Position numbers and translations under genes: made by a program. Below are positions 26,999-36,143 of a stretch of 64,000 nucleotides of DNA, in pieces. Below the pieces are notes generated by a model. The model was not told the origin of the DNA, did not search any database, and was given only the letters and a program-made list of their open reading frames with translations. Within the stretch, counting starts at the first letter, position 1. Every line of letters begins with the position of its first letter. The DNA comes from G963665405 sp963665405 (GTDB lineage Bacteria > Chloroflexota > Dehalococcoidia > Lucifugimonadales > G963665405): positions 62,001 through 126,000 of the forward strand of contig CAXXUH010000003.1 in NCBI GenBank assembly GCA_963665405.2, in the 5' to 3' direction.

Positions 26999-27757
26999 AT
27001 GACTGAGATCAGAGAAGCTACGACGGAACCGATCATCGTCTGTCGAGACGTCCACAAGTGGTTCGGGGATTTTCACGCGCTCAAGGGGGTCACGACGTCC
27101 GTGGGCCGGGGCGAGAAAGTCGTGATCCTGGGCCCTTCCGGCTCGGGCAAATCGACGTTCATTCGCACGATCAACCGCCTCGAGCAGCACCAGCGGGGCA
27201 ACATCGTAGTCGACGACATAGAGCTGACCAACGACGTCAGGAACATTGACGCCATCCGAAGAGAGGTCGGCATGGTGTTCCAGTCCTTCAATCTGTTCCC
27301 GCACCTCACCGTAATGAGCAATATCACGCTGGCGCCGATGAAAGTCAGGAAATGGCCGCGCGCGCAGGCGGAAGAGGCGGCCATCGCGTTCCTGGAGAGG
27401 GTGGGCATTCCCGAGCAAGCAGACAAGTACCCCGCCGAGCTCTCGGGCGGTCAGCAGCAGCGGGTGGCGATAGCGCGGGCGCTCGCCATGCAGCCCAAGA
27501 TCATGCTGTTCGACGAGCCGACTTCGGCCCTGGATCCCGAGATGATCAAGGAAGTCCTGGACGTCATGCGGGAGCTCGCCACGTCCGGCATGACGATGAT
27601 CATCGTCACTCACGAAGTGGGCTTCGCCAAGGAGGTCGCCGACAGGGTGATCATGTTCGATGAGGGCAACATAGTCGAAGAGGCCCCGCCCAACGACTTC
27701 TTCAACAACCCCCAGCACGAGCGCGCCCAGATGTTCCTGTCCCAGATACTCGACTGA
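26999..27757 (+). CDS. aapP: General L-amino-acid ABC transporter ATP-binding protein
   Basis: 252 aa, all ABC-ATPase motifs intact: Walker A GPSGSGKSTFIRTIN, Q-loop MVFQSFNLFPH, signature LSGGQQQRVAIARAL, Walker B IMLFDEPTSALDPE, H-switch VTHEVGF. It belongs to the polar-amino-acid (GlnQ/AapP) subfamily and completes the operon. The stop at 27757 is followed by about 96 bases before the ISNCY element; I see no clear terminator there. Confidence 0.95.
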   Translation: MTEIREATTEPIIVCRDVHKWFGDFHALKGVTTSVGRGEKVVILGPSGSGKSTFIRTINRLEQHQRGNIVVDDIELTNDVRNIDAIRREVGMVFQSFNLFPHLTVMSNITLAPMKVRKWPRAQAEEAAIAFLERVGIPEQADKYPAELSGGQQQRVAIARALAMQPKIMLFDEPTSALDPEMIKEVLDVMRELATSGMTMIIVTHEVGFAKEVADRVIMFDEGNIVEEAPPNDFFNNPQHERAQMFLSQILD

Positions 27758-27841
27758 GTCGGCCTCGGCGCCCGTCACGCTTCGCGGTCTGCGCCAATGT
27801 GAATGGCAGAGAGATAATGTACCGCCAGGGCGGCTCAAGAG

Positions 27842-27853
27842 CCGAGATGTGGC
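27842..27853 (-). repeat. 12-base core of the 22026/44172 motif
   Basis: CCGAGATGTGGC(T) immediately left of the ISNCY end at 27854; its complement AGCCACATCTCGG shares the first 12 bases of the 19-bp motif. Confidence 0.4.
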
Positions 27854-28053
27854 TGTCGCTGTTCAGGATAAATGTCCGCCTAACTGTTCGGCAGAAATGT
27901 CACCCGTTTGGTCTGCGATGGTATCAGATGGCGACACTGTGGATGCGACCGGGGACCGACGCGTCGGTGGATTTTCAGCGTCAATGTATCTCCTTACCGT
28001 GTCTCTATGGATTCCCAATTCCCTGGCCATCCGTCGAATGGACATCCCCTAAG

Positions 28054-29765
28054 CCCGAATCCACCGAAGGTATGACGTTGCAGCAGCAGAATGGGTGATG
28101 AGGGGCAAAGGGAGGCGATGGTCCGGGCACGATTCGGGTAAATGGGGCCGGTGTCTGTCTTCAGCCGCCGCGGGGAGACCTTGTGACCGTCTGGGGACGT
28201 TGGGTAGGGCGAGATGGCGGGGAGAGGACGCGGCGAGAGGTGCTCGCGGACCGGACTGGCGCGAGTTTGCGGGGACGTTCGGTTGGGCGGATGGCGGGTC
28301 AGTTGCGGACGGGCGCCGTCAGGCTGGGAGTGGAATCGCTCGCAGCCGTGCCAGGGCGCGACTGAACTGGGTTTCCCAAGGCCAGCGCTGTGGCAGATGC
28401 AGGGTGAGGCGGCGTGCCGAGCGGGTGAGCCGTCCGGCCAGGGAGAAGAACCGTCGCCGAAGGGTCTTGGTGGTCGCGATCTGCTCGCCCAGACCGATCC
28501 GCGCCGTCCAGCGGGCCAGGTTGTGGGCCATCACCTGTACCGCCAGCCAAGCGCCGTTGGCGGCGAAGCGGCCGGACGGCATGTGGTTCAGACCGACGCC
28601 GTACTTGAGGTCTCGAATGGCGTTCTCGATCTCGGCGTGGCGGCGGTGGTCGGCCTCCAGTTCCAGGGTCTCTCCGTCCCGGTCGGTGATGAAGCCGTGA
28701 TAGCTGTAGGTGGCGAAGAGGGCCAGTTGGGAACCGGGCGTGGGCTTCACCCGCCGGACGATGAGCCGCACCGGTGCGGCGCCGGGCTCAGTCCGGAAGG
28801 GGGTGTAGGTGGTCTGCGCCACATCGGCGGCGCCGTCCATCCAGTAGGGGACCGGCGTCCAGTCTGCATCGGGAATCGCCTCGATCAGGTTCCGCAGGCT
28901 TTTGTGCTGGCGGATGGTGATGGAGAAGCGGACATCCATCTCACGACAGGCGGCGACGAGAGCGTGGGCGTAGAAGCCGCTGTCGGCCCGCGCCGTAAGT
29001 TGCCCGCTGGCCCCGGCACGGCGAACCCGGCTCACCGTTTCACGCAGGAAGTGGGCGGCGCCCCGAGCGGTGTTGGCGCGGCCCTCGCGCAGCCGGGACA
29101 TCAGCACGTCGCCGGTGCCGGCGGCGACGGCCAACAGGGGGTGATAGCCCCGCTTGCCGGTATAGCCGTGGTGGCGCGCTCCCTCCTTGGCCAGTCCATA
29201 GGTCTCGCAGATGGTCGAGTCCAGGTCGATGGTCAGGGGCGAGTCGCCGGGTCCGGCCCCAGCGGCCCAGGCCCGGGCCAACAACTGGCGGCTCACGCGG
29301 TCGAGTTGACGGACATGCCCCCACCGGAAGCTGCGCAGGAAGGTCCCCAGGGTGGATGGCGCCTTGACCACGCAGCCTAGAACACCGACCGTCCCACCAG
29401 CGCGCAGCGCATCGGCGTCGTCGATGCAGTCGCCGCCAGCCAGCGCGGAAGCGACCAGCGTCAGCATCTTGTCCCCCGTGTTCGCCCGTCCCGGCGCGCC
29501 GCCGAGGTCAAGGTGATGGTCGACGAGTTCTCGCAGGCCCAGGTGCCGGGCGAGGGTGGCCGGCACGAGCAGGCCGGCATTGGCCACCAGGCGATGGTCG
29601 TCAAAGAGGATGCGGATACGGTCGGGTTTGTTCTGTGGCAGCATCTATTGGGTGCTCCTTGTTTCCGCGCGGGTTTCTGTTCCAAAACCATTATCCCAGA
29701 TTCAGAGGAGCACCCTCTAGCTTCTTCATGGGCTGTCCCCAAGGCCGTCATTCGGTGGATTCGGG
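28054..29765. mobile_element. IS1380-type element, intact copy b (1,712 bp)
   Basis: Begins CCCGAATCCACCGAA and ends TTCGGTGGATTCGGG (perfect 15-bp inverted ends). Flanking pentamers are CTAAG and CTTAA, an imperfect duplication. Almost identical to copy c at 32955-34666. Confidence 0.9.
28319..29644 (-). CDS. IS1380-family transposase (copy b)
   Basis: 441 aa, complete. ATG at 29644 with AAGGAG 10 bases before. DDE transposase of the group 1 type: LTIDLDSTICETYGLAKEGA (first catalytic Asp and the conserved CE-x-G motif), YTGKRGYHPLLAVAAGTGDV, RADSGFYAHALVAACREMDV (second Asp), then the C-terminal catalytic helix region LEADHRRHAEIENAIRDLKY with Glu. The protein is identical to that of copy c, so both jumped recently or were homogenised. 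The 388-aa frame on the other strand is a shadow. Confidence 0.92.
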   Translation of the reverse strand: MLPQNKPDRIRILFDDHRLVANAGLLVPATLARHLGLRELVDHHLDLGGAPGRANTGDKMLTLVASALAGGDCIDDADALRAGGTVGVLGCVVKAPSTLGTFLRSFRWGHVRQLDRVSRQLLARAWAAGAGPGDSPLTIDLDSTICETYGLAKEGARHHGYTGKRGYHPLLAVAAGTGDVLMSRLREGRANTARGAAHFLRETVSRVRRAGASGQLTARADSGFYAHALVAACREMDVRFSITIRQHKSLRNLIEAIPDADWTPVPYWMDGAADVAQTTYTPFRTEPGAAPVRLIVRRVKPTPGSQLALFATYSYHGFITDRDGETLELEADHRRHAEIENAIRDLKYGVGLNHMPSGRFAANGAWLAVQVMAHNLARWTARIGLGEQIATTKTLRRRFFSLAGRLTRSARRLTLHLPQRWPWETQFSRALARLRAIPLPA

Positions 29766-31224
29766 CTTAAGCTTCGCCTGCTGCACCGCCTTCCATCTCT
29801 CCTGCTGCAGAAAGGTCGGCTTCCGCAGTGATGCGACTACCTGCAACCCGGCTACGTCCGGATCGTCAATTGCCGCAGCATGAGCATCTTCCTCTTGATC
29901 TGGCTTTGCGCTCAGCAGTTCGAGATCTCTAACCGAATGTTTTGACGAGAGCCCAGGATCGGGAGTCGGGATGGTGGCGGTTGAGGAAGTCCCGTTGCGG
30001 TTTCGGAGAGATGCCGGACTGGGCGGTGCTTCCTGGGAAGCGATGATGCGTCCCTCATGGTGTAGCGATAGCCGGCCGTCTAATCCCTCCAGGACCTCCA
30101 CAACCGTTCCGGCGTAGCTGCGGCGCTTTGAATCGGGAAGCAGTTCAGGGTGTGCCTCTGGTACTTCACGGTGTTGTCCCTGGCCACTCTCCTGCGGTGC
30201 TTGAAGCACAGGACCTGCTCCAAGGGCAGATCGTCCCGCTGCAAAGGCCGGAATGCCGGCTCGGGGCACTGGGTTGGAACCCCAAAACGCCGGTCGAACC
30301 GGGGCAGGAACTGCTTCAACACGGCCTTGGCCTGTTCAAGGGTGGTTGCTCCTGCAAGCCGGAGTTCCGTGATCAGCCGGTCCTGGAAGATTCCGGCCGT
30401 CCGCTCCACCCGTCCCTTCGCTTGCGGGGACATGGCGAAAATCAGTTGTATCCCCAGTTCCTCCATTGCCCGTCCGAACTGGGTGGGCGTGCCGGCGGGC
30501 TGATATTCCGACTTGTGCTTGAAGACCGGGTGGCGGTCGGTGTACAGGGCGAGGGGTATGCCGCGGCGCCGGAGCAGGCCCTGCATCAGCAGGAAGTAAC
30601 TGCTGGTATCCTCATGATCGCAGAAGAGGGCGTTGACCACGCAGCCCGTGGCATCGTCCACCGCGAACAGTATGGTGAACTGAGGTCCGTCCTCGCCCAG
30701 CCACCGGTGGTAACTGCCATTCATCTGGATCAGCATGCCCTCCCGTGGCATCCGCTGCCGGCGCACCCGGTGCTTGGGCGGGCGCCTTCGCCGCGGACTG
30801 CTGAGCCCGGCGTTGACCAGGATGCGCCGTAGCCTCGTCCTGCCCATGTCGAGGCTCTCGCGTTCACTGAGCAATTCTGATAGATGAGTGTGGTTGGCTC
30901 CCTCGTACACCGTGCGAGCCAGGTGAACCACCCTGCTCCTGGTCGCCTCGGGAATAGCGTTGGCCGGCTTCCGACCCCGGTGGCCATGGGCAAGGGATGC
31001 AGCGCCGTTCTTCCGGTAATCCGCCACGTATGCGCCGGGTGTGGCGTGGGCTCACTCCCATCAGTGTAGCCGCCTGATCCAGAGTCATATGCTCTACCAG
31101 CAGGCTGTTCAGAACCTGGAGTCTCGTCTGTTCTTTCGGAGTCAAAGTCACATTCTCCATGGAGTGAATGTGACATTTCTGCTGGCCAGTTAGCTAGGAC
31201 TTTTTCGCTGGACATCGACAAAGG

Positions 31225-31564
31225 TTGCCAGGAGTATTGGTGCCACGTCAAACGGAGCCAAATGCCAACAACGCTCTGGGCAGCCTGCTTCAGGCTAAGC
31301 TGCCACGCAGCCAGGTGTGGTCCGAAAACACCCAGGCAATCGCCGGGCATCCTAGCTTACGCCCCGACATTATAGTGAATGCGCCCGGTCGCTCGCCCGT
31401 AGTGGTCGAGACTGAGTATCTGCCCGCTCGGACCGTCGAACCGAAGGCCAAGTCCCGCCTCGGTTTGAAGGTGGGTGCCAACGGGCGCATCATTGAAGCT
31501 GCCATCGCACTCCGCTATCCGGACACCGTGAGTGTCAAGGGCGGAGTAATCTTAGGACATGGGG
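31225..31564 (+). pseudogene. Fragment of an unknown gene with nuclease-like motif
   Basis: Between the two ISNCY elements an open frame reads NANNALGSLLQAKLPRSQVW, then HPSLRPDIIVNAPGRSPVVV, ETEYLPARTVEPKAKSRLGL and GRIIEAAIALRYPDTV. The frame continues into element ends at both sides, so both termini are lost. RPDIIV ... VVVETEY has the spacing of a PD-(D/E)xK-like core, as in N-terminal domains of some restriction or methylase-associated proteins. That match is by eye and tentative. The continuation is not found on the far side of either element. Confidence 0.45.
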
Positions 31565-32954
31565 TGTCGATGGTCTACGATTATGTCAGTAGTTAACAGG
31601 TCAGGGAAAATGTCAGTTCATGAAAGGATTGACATTGACCCAGAAAGAACAGGCAAGGCTCCAAGTGCTCAACGGTATCCTGGAAGGTCAGATATCAGTG
31701 GATGAGGCGGCAGAGGTTCTGGGAGTGAGTGAACGCCACGTTTGGCGAATCCTGGCGGAGTATCGGAAGGAGGGTGCCGCCGCACTGGCTCATGGGAACC
31801 GAGGTCGCCGAGCGAACAACTCCATCCCGGAGGAGGCCAGGACTCAAGTTGTGGCCCTGGCACGCACACGGTATGCAAGAGTAAATCATACGCACCTAAC
31901 CGAGCTCCTGGCAGAGCGGGAAGAGATCGTCTTGGGGCGCTCTACGGTCCGGCGTATCCTGGTAGGCGCCGGCATGGCTAGCCCCCGTCGACGTCGACCC
32001 CCACTGCATCGGGTCCGTCGCCAGCGCATGAGCCAGGAAGGCATGTTGGTGCAAGTAGATGGCAGCGTTCATGCCTGGCTAGAAGAACGGGGCCCTCGAT
32101 GCACCCTGCTGTTGGCAATCGATGATGCCACCAGCACCGTGCCCTACGCACTGTTTCGCCATGAAGAGGACACTCATGGCTATTTCCTCCTCATGCAAGA
32201 GCTGATCCGGCGTTGTGGGGTTCCTTTGGCCCTGTACAGTGACCGCCACGCCGTCTTCAAGTATGTACCTGGCTCGCATCAATCGCCTGCGCCGACCCAA
32301 TTCGGTCGTGCGATGGCAGAGCTTGGGGTGGAGCAGATCTTCGCGCGTTCTCCGGAGGCGAAGGGTCGGGTAGAACGGGCCAACGGCACCTTCCAGGATC
32401 GGCTGGTGACCGAACTACGTCTGGCTGGGGCCAGAACCATCTCAGAGGCCAACCAAGTCCTGTGGGCTTTCTTGACCCGCTTCAACAAGCGCTTCGGGGT
32501 GCCACCAGCACAGTCCACCAACGCATATCGCTCTCCAGATCCGGACCTGAACCTGGCAGGCATACTGTGCTTCAAGCATAGCCGCAAGGTGGCCAGAGAC
32601 AACACAGTCAAGTACAACTGGCATACCCTCCAACTGCTTCCTTCGAGCGAACGGTCCACTTACGTTGGAGCGCACGTGGTGGTCCAGGAGCGATTGGACG
32701 GCAAGCTAGTAGTGTGCTATCAAAACCAAATCGTCCCTACCCAGGAAGCGCCACCGCGTCCTGGTGTCCTCCGGACTCTGAACGCCACTCGAGGTCTTGG
32801 CAGCGTCACCGTGGAGAACCTCGCTGCAGGCATGGACACCAACGGGATCGGTGGTCACGAGCGAGAAGGACTGGGAGCGATGACCGCGATCGGCCGGGGA
32901 CTCGCCGCAGGGAGATTGACCACGGATCGCGAGAGTGAAGCCGTCCACCCTAAG

Positions 32955-34666
32955 CCCGAATCCACCGAAGGTATGACGTTGCAGCAGCAGAATGGGTGAT
33001 GAGGGGCAAAGGGAGGCGATGGTCCGGGCACGATTCGGGTAAATGGGGCCGGTGTCTGTCTTCAGCCGCCGCGGGGAGACCTTGTGACCGTCTGGGGACG
33101 TTGGGTAGGGCGAGATGGCGGGGAGAGGACGCGGCGAGAGGTGCTCGCGGACCGGACTGGCGCGAGTTTGCGGGGACGTTCGGTTGGGCGGATGGCGGGT
33201 CAGTTGCGGACGGGCGCCGTCAGGCTGGGAGTGGAATCGCTCGCAGCCGTGCCAGGGCGCGACTGAACTGGGTTTCCCAAGGCCAGCGCTGTGGCAGATG
33301 CAGGGTGAGGCGGCGTGCCGAGCGGGTGAGCCGTCCGGCCAGGGAGAAGAACCGTCGCCGAAGGGTCTTGGTGGTCGCGATCTGCTCGCCCAGACCGATC
33401 CGCGCCGTCCAGCGGGCCAGGTTGTGGGCCATCACCTGTACCGCCAGCCAAGCGCCGTTGGCGGCGAAGCGGCCGGACGGCATGTGGTTCAGACCGACGC
33501 CGTACTTGAGGTCTCGAATGGCGTTCTCGATCTCGGCGTGGCGGCGGTGGTCGGCCTCCAGTTCCAGGGTCTCTCCGTCCCGGTCGGTGATGAAGCCGTG
33601 ATAGCTGTAGGTGGCGAAGAGGGCCAGTTGGGAACCGGGCGTGGGCTTCACCCGCCGGACGATGAGCCGCACCGGTGCGGCGCCGGGCTCAGTCCGGAAG
33701 GGGGTGTAGGTGGTCTGCGCCACATCGGCGGCGCCGTCCATCCAGTAGGGGACCGGCGTCCAGTCTGCATCGGGAATCGCCTCGATCAGGTTCCGCAGGC
33801 TTTTGTGCTGGCGGATGGTGATGGAGAAGCGGACATCCATCTCACGACAGGCGGCGACGAGAGCGTGGGCGTAGAAGCCGCTGTCGGCCCGCGCCGTAAG
33901 TTGCCCGCTGGCCCCGGCACGGCGAACCCGGCTCACCGTTTCACGCAGGAAGTGGGCGGCGCCCCGAGCGGTGTTGGCGCGGCCCTCGCGCAGCCGGGAC
34001 ATCAGCACGTCGCCGGTGCCGGCGGCGACGGCCAACAGGGGGTGATAGCCCCGCTTGCCGGTATAGCCGTGGTGGCGCGCTCCCTCCTTGGCCAGTCCAT
34101 AGGTCTCGCAGATGGTCGAGTCCAGGTCGATGGTCAGGGGCGAGTCGCCGGGTCCGGCCCCAGCGGCCCAGGCCCGGGCCAACAACTGGCGGCTCACGCG
34201 GTCGAGTTGACGGACATGCCCCCACCGGAAGCTGCGCAGGAAGGTCCCCAGGGTGGATGGCGCCTTGACCACGCAGCCTAGAACACCGACCGTCCCACCA
34301 GCGCGCAGCGCATCGGCGTCGTCGATGCAGTCGCCGCCAGCCAGCGCGGAAGCGACCAGCGTCAGCATCTTGTCCCCCGTGTTCGCCCGTCCCGGCGCGC
34401 CGCCGAGGTCAAGGTGATGGTCGACGAGTTCTCGCAGGCCCAGGTGCCGGGCGAGGGTGGCCGGCACGAGCAGGCCGGCATTGGCCACCAGGCGATGGTC
34501 GTCAAAGAGGATGCGGATACGGTCGGGTTTGTTCTGTGGCAGCATCTATTGGGTGCTCCTTGTTTCCGCGCGGGTTTCTGTTCCAAAACCATTATCCCAG
34601 ATTCAGAGGAGCACCCTCTAGCTTCTTCATGGGCTGTCCCCAAGGCCGTCATTCGGTGGATTCGGG
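32955..34666. mobile_element. IS1380-type element, intact copy c (1,712 bp), with CTAAG target duplication
   Basis: Same ends as copy b. A perfect 5-bp duplication CTAAG flanks it (32950-32954 and 34667-34671), which also fixes the element ends as CCCGAATCC...GGATTCGGG. Confidence 0.93.
33220..34545 (-). CDS. IS1380-family transposase (copy c)
   Basis: 441 aa, identical in sequence to the copy b protein, same start and RBS. All catalytic-region motifs (IDLDSTICE, RADSGFYAHA, HAEIENAIRDLKY) present. It lies antiparallel to the interrupted ISNCY gene, whereas copy b is parallel to its host gene. Presumably active. Confidence 0.92.
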   Translation of the reverse strand: MLPQNKPDRIRILFDDHRLVANAGLLVPATLARHLGLRELVDHHLDLGGAPGRANTGDKMLTLVASALAGGDCIDDADALRAGGTVGVLGCVVKAPSTLGTFLRSFRWGHVRQLDRVSRQLLARAWAAGAGPGDSPLTIDLDSTICETYGLAKEGARHHGYTGKRGYHPLLAVAAGTGDVLMSRLREGRANTARGAAHFLRETVSRVRRAGASGQLTARADSGFYAHALVAACREMDVRFSITIRQHKSLRNLIEAIPDADWTPVPYWMDGAADVAQTTYTPFRTEPGAAPVRLIVRRVKPTPGSQLALFATYSYHGFITDRDGETLELEADHRRHAEIENAIRDLKYGVGLNHMPSGRFAANGAWLAVQVMAHNLARWTARIGLGEQIATTKTLRRRFFSLAGRLTRSARRLTLHLPQRWPWETQFSRALARLRAIPLPA

Positions 34667-35203
34667 CTAAGGCTCAACCACCCAGACCGCCGACGCCTCG
34701 TCAGCGAGCCCGTTGGAAAGCAGTGCAGAGGGCCAAGCGTCGAGGCCTTTCTCTTCGGGCAATCGCCCGGGAATTGGGCATATCCCGCATCACCGTCCGA
34801 AAGTACGTTGAGGCTTCAAGTCCACCTGTCTATCCGGACAGGGAGCTCGCTGCTCACTCTTGATCATGTGGAACCGCCTTCGGTCCATAACAACCGGCCT
34901 GTGGGTAAGTGGGCAATCCCGCCAGGGTTGTCCATTTATCCGCGGGCTGCTCCGCTCGGATCGAGTCACCATCACTGCCACCCACGGTGTCACACGAAGC
35001 TGGAGGTGGGGGCTTTCTCAATCATCGAACTGGTTAACTATTGGCTTGACACAGCAACCACTGACATAATCGCTGGTCCATTACCCTGACATAATCGCTG
35101 GACGTCGACACAACCTTCGCCCCGTAGCTCAATTAGAACAGACGAGACTTTGAGCTACATATTGCCATTATCGCCCCCTCTGCTTCGGGTTTCTGTGAGC
35201 CCT

Positions 35204-35623
35204 TCATGGCGACTCTCCTCCTGTCCATTGCCCTACCAGGACTGCTCCGTCCATACGGGCAAGCCTGCGGTCAAAGGTGTGCAGTGGTATGGCTCCCTCC
35301 CGCTCGGCTGCCGAAAGGATCATGAGGTCTGACAAACCAATGCCTCCCTGGCGGTAGCGGTGCGCGGCAGTGGCCACGTCATCCGAATTCTCCACCACGA
35401 GGCTGTCCGAAGCCGTCAAGTCCATCAATGCCTCGGCGACCCGGGCTCGCGTGAAGCGGTAGCTCCTCTCTAGCACCCAGGCCACCTCTATAACAACCTC
35501 TCGGCAGATGAAGCCCGGATTGCTAGGTGTCAATCCATCCATTAGAGTGCGGGCCGCAGTTTCCTGTTCAGGGTTGTCACCCACGAGGTACCGCAGGATT
35601 ACGTTTGCGTCGACTGCTTCCAT
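35204..35623 (-). CDS. PIN-domain (VapC-type) toxin
   Basis: 139 aa. PIN-fold nuclease motifs: VDANVILRYLVGDNPEQE (first Asp), CREVVIEVAWVLERSYRF (Glu), GGIGLSDLMILSAAEREG (Asp) and LHTFDRRLARMDGAVLV (last acidic residue). These chelate Mg for RNA cleavage. Its 5' end overlaps the AbrB-type antitoxin gene by 25 bases, the standard antitoxin-toxin order. Target RNA unknown. Confidence 0.9.
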   Translation of the reverse strand: MEAVDANVILRYLVGDNPEQETAARTLMDGLTPSNPGFICREVVIEVAWVLERSYRFTRARVAEALMDLTASDSLVVENSDDVATAAHRYRQGGIGLSDLMILSAAEREGAIPLHTFDRRLARMDGAVLVGQWTGGESP

Positions 35624-35853
35624 CTTTCAATTGCCCCTTCTGCGGCGGCCCTATCCATCTCTTCTACGCTCACAGTAGGTCCGTCATACTTCAAGCTGCG
35701 GAAAAGACGGCTGGTGGGACGTACCGGCATGATCAGCACTCCCTCGTCCACGATGACATAGCGAACCTTATCTCCTGCCTTAACTGCCAATGAGTCTCTG
35801 ACGGCCTTGGGCAACGTCGTCTGGCCCTTGATGGTTATGCTGGATTCGAACAT
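35599..35853 (-). CDS. AbrB/MazE-type antitoxin
   Basis: 84 aa from the ATG at 35853, chosen for the GAGGAG 8 bases before it; a GTG at 35862 is in frame. SSITIKGQTTLPKAVRDSLA with VKAGDKVRYVIVDEGVLIMP is the swapped-hairpin AbrB DNA-binding fold. The C-terminal part (VSVEEMDRAAAEGAIERW) would wrap the PIN toxin. It overlaps the toxin gene and probably represses the operon. Confidence 0.9.
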   Translation of the reverse strand: MFESSITIKGQTTLPKAVRDSLAVKAGDKVRYVIVDEGVLIMPVRPTSRLFRSLKYDGPTVSVEEMDRAAAEGAIERWKQSTQT

Positions 35854-35894
35854 GGCAATCACTCCTCTACGGCACTGTGTAACTGAACCCTTAC

Positions 35895-35923
35895 ACTATA
35901 AGCTAAAGTAATGCCAAGCGCAA
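35895..35923 (-). promoter_or_regulatory. Promoter of the toxin-antitoxin operon
   Basis: On the minus strand TTGCGC (35918-35923) and TATAGT (35895-35900) are 17 bases apart, 42 bases before the antitoxin start. Confidence 0.5.
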
Positions 35924-36143
35924 GAAGGCAAGTCTTATGAAGAGTTATGCTTGATTCTCTCGCAAAAAGTCTGTGTAGGTCGAATTAGAACAAACGTACC
36001 CACGTCTGGGTACAATATACAGTCTCTGTTCCGTATACTACTCCAACATACGGTAGCGCTCAGATGTGCTAAATCGCTGGAACTTCCTCAAAACCCCTCG
36101 TCCTCCGGGGGCAATGGGAGGATAATGTAATAAAAGGTCGTGG

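Larger units (their letters stand above)
27863..31160 (-). pseudogene. ISNCY-type (integrase-core) transposase, frameshifted, interrupted, catalytic Asp lost
   Basis: Reading right to left: N-terminal HTH (LTPKEQTRLQVLNSLLVEHM, DQAATLMGVSPRHTRRI). A frame break near 31020, then the second HTH (ANHTHLSELLSERESLDMGR) and the integrase core. A frame break near 30120 follows, then the C-terminal tail to AVQQAKLK. The 28054-29765 IS1380 interrupts there, and beyond it the final HTH (MSIRRMARELGIHRDTVRRY). In the core the position of the first catalytic Asp is Asn (MLIQMNGSYHRWL, against MLVQVDGSVHAWL in copy 2). The later YTDRHPVF and GRVERTAGIFQDRL motifs remain. Dead element. Confidence 0.8.
27854..31220. 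mobile_element. ISNCY-type element, copy 1, interrupted by an IS1380 element
   Basis: Imperfect terminal inverted repeats of about 50 bp: the left end TGTCGCTGTTCAGGATAAAT and the complement of the right end TGTCGATGTCCAGCGAAAAA both continue to ...CAGAAATGTCAC. Subtracting the 1,712-bp insertion leaves about 1.65 kb, a normal size. No clear target duplication. Confidence 0.75.
31620..34863 (+). pseudogene. ISNCY-type transposase, split by IS1380 insertion
   Basis: The 5' part (31620-32954) is in one frame: HTH (LTQKEQARLQVLNGILEGQI, DEAAEVLGVSERHVWRI), second HTH (LTELLAEREEIVLGRSTVRR), integrase core with all three acidic residues apparent (LVQVDGSVHAWL, LYSDRHAVFK, KGRVERANGTFQDRL) and a beta-barrel C-terminal part. 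At 32954 the IS1380 enters. The gene resumes after it at 34667 with PRQRARWKAVQRAKRRGLSL and a final HTH RAIARELGISRITVRKYVEA, stop at 34861. Apart from the insertion it appears intact, so excision would restore it. Confidence 0.85.
31565..35110. mobile_element. ISNCY-type element, copy 2, interrupted by an IS1380 element
   Basis: Left end TGTCGATGGTCTACGATTAT and complement of right end TGTCGACGTCCAGCGATTAT, both continuing ATGTCAG and containing a second ATGTCAG about 20-30 bases in. Without the insertion it is about 1.83 kb. Related to but clearly distinct from copy 1. Confidence 0.75.

Noticed and set aside
28214..29380. 388-codon plus-strand frame (repeated at 33115-34281)
   Set aside because: Antisense of the IS1380 transposase, present in both copies only because the element is duplicated.
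35118..35156. tRNA-like start GCCCCGTAGCTCAATTAGAA
   Set aside because: Only an acceptor and D-arm-like 5' half; no anticodon stem, T-arm or 3' acceptor strand follows.
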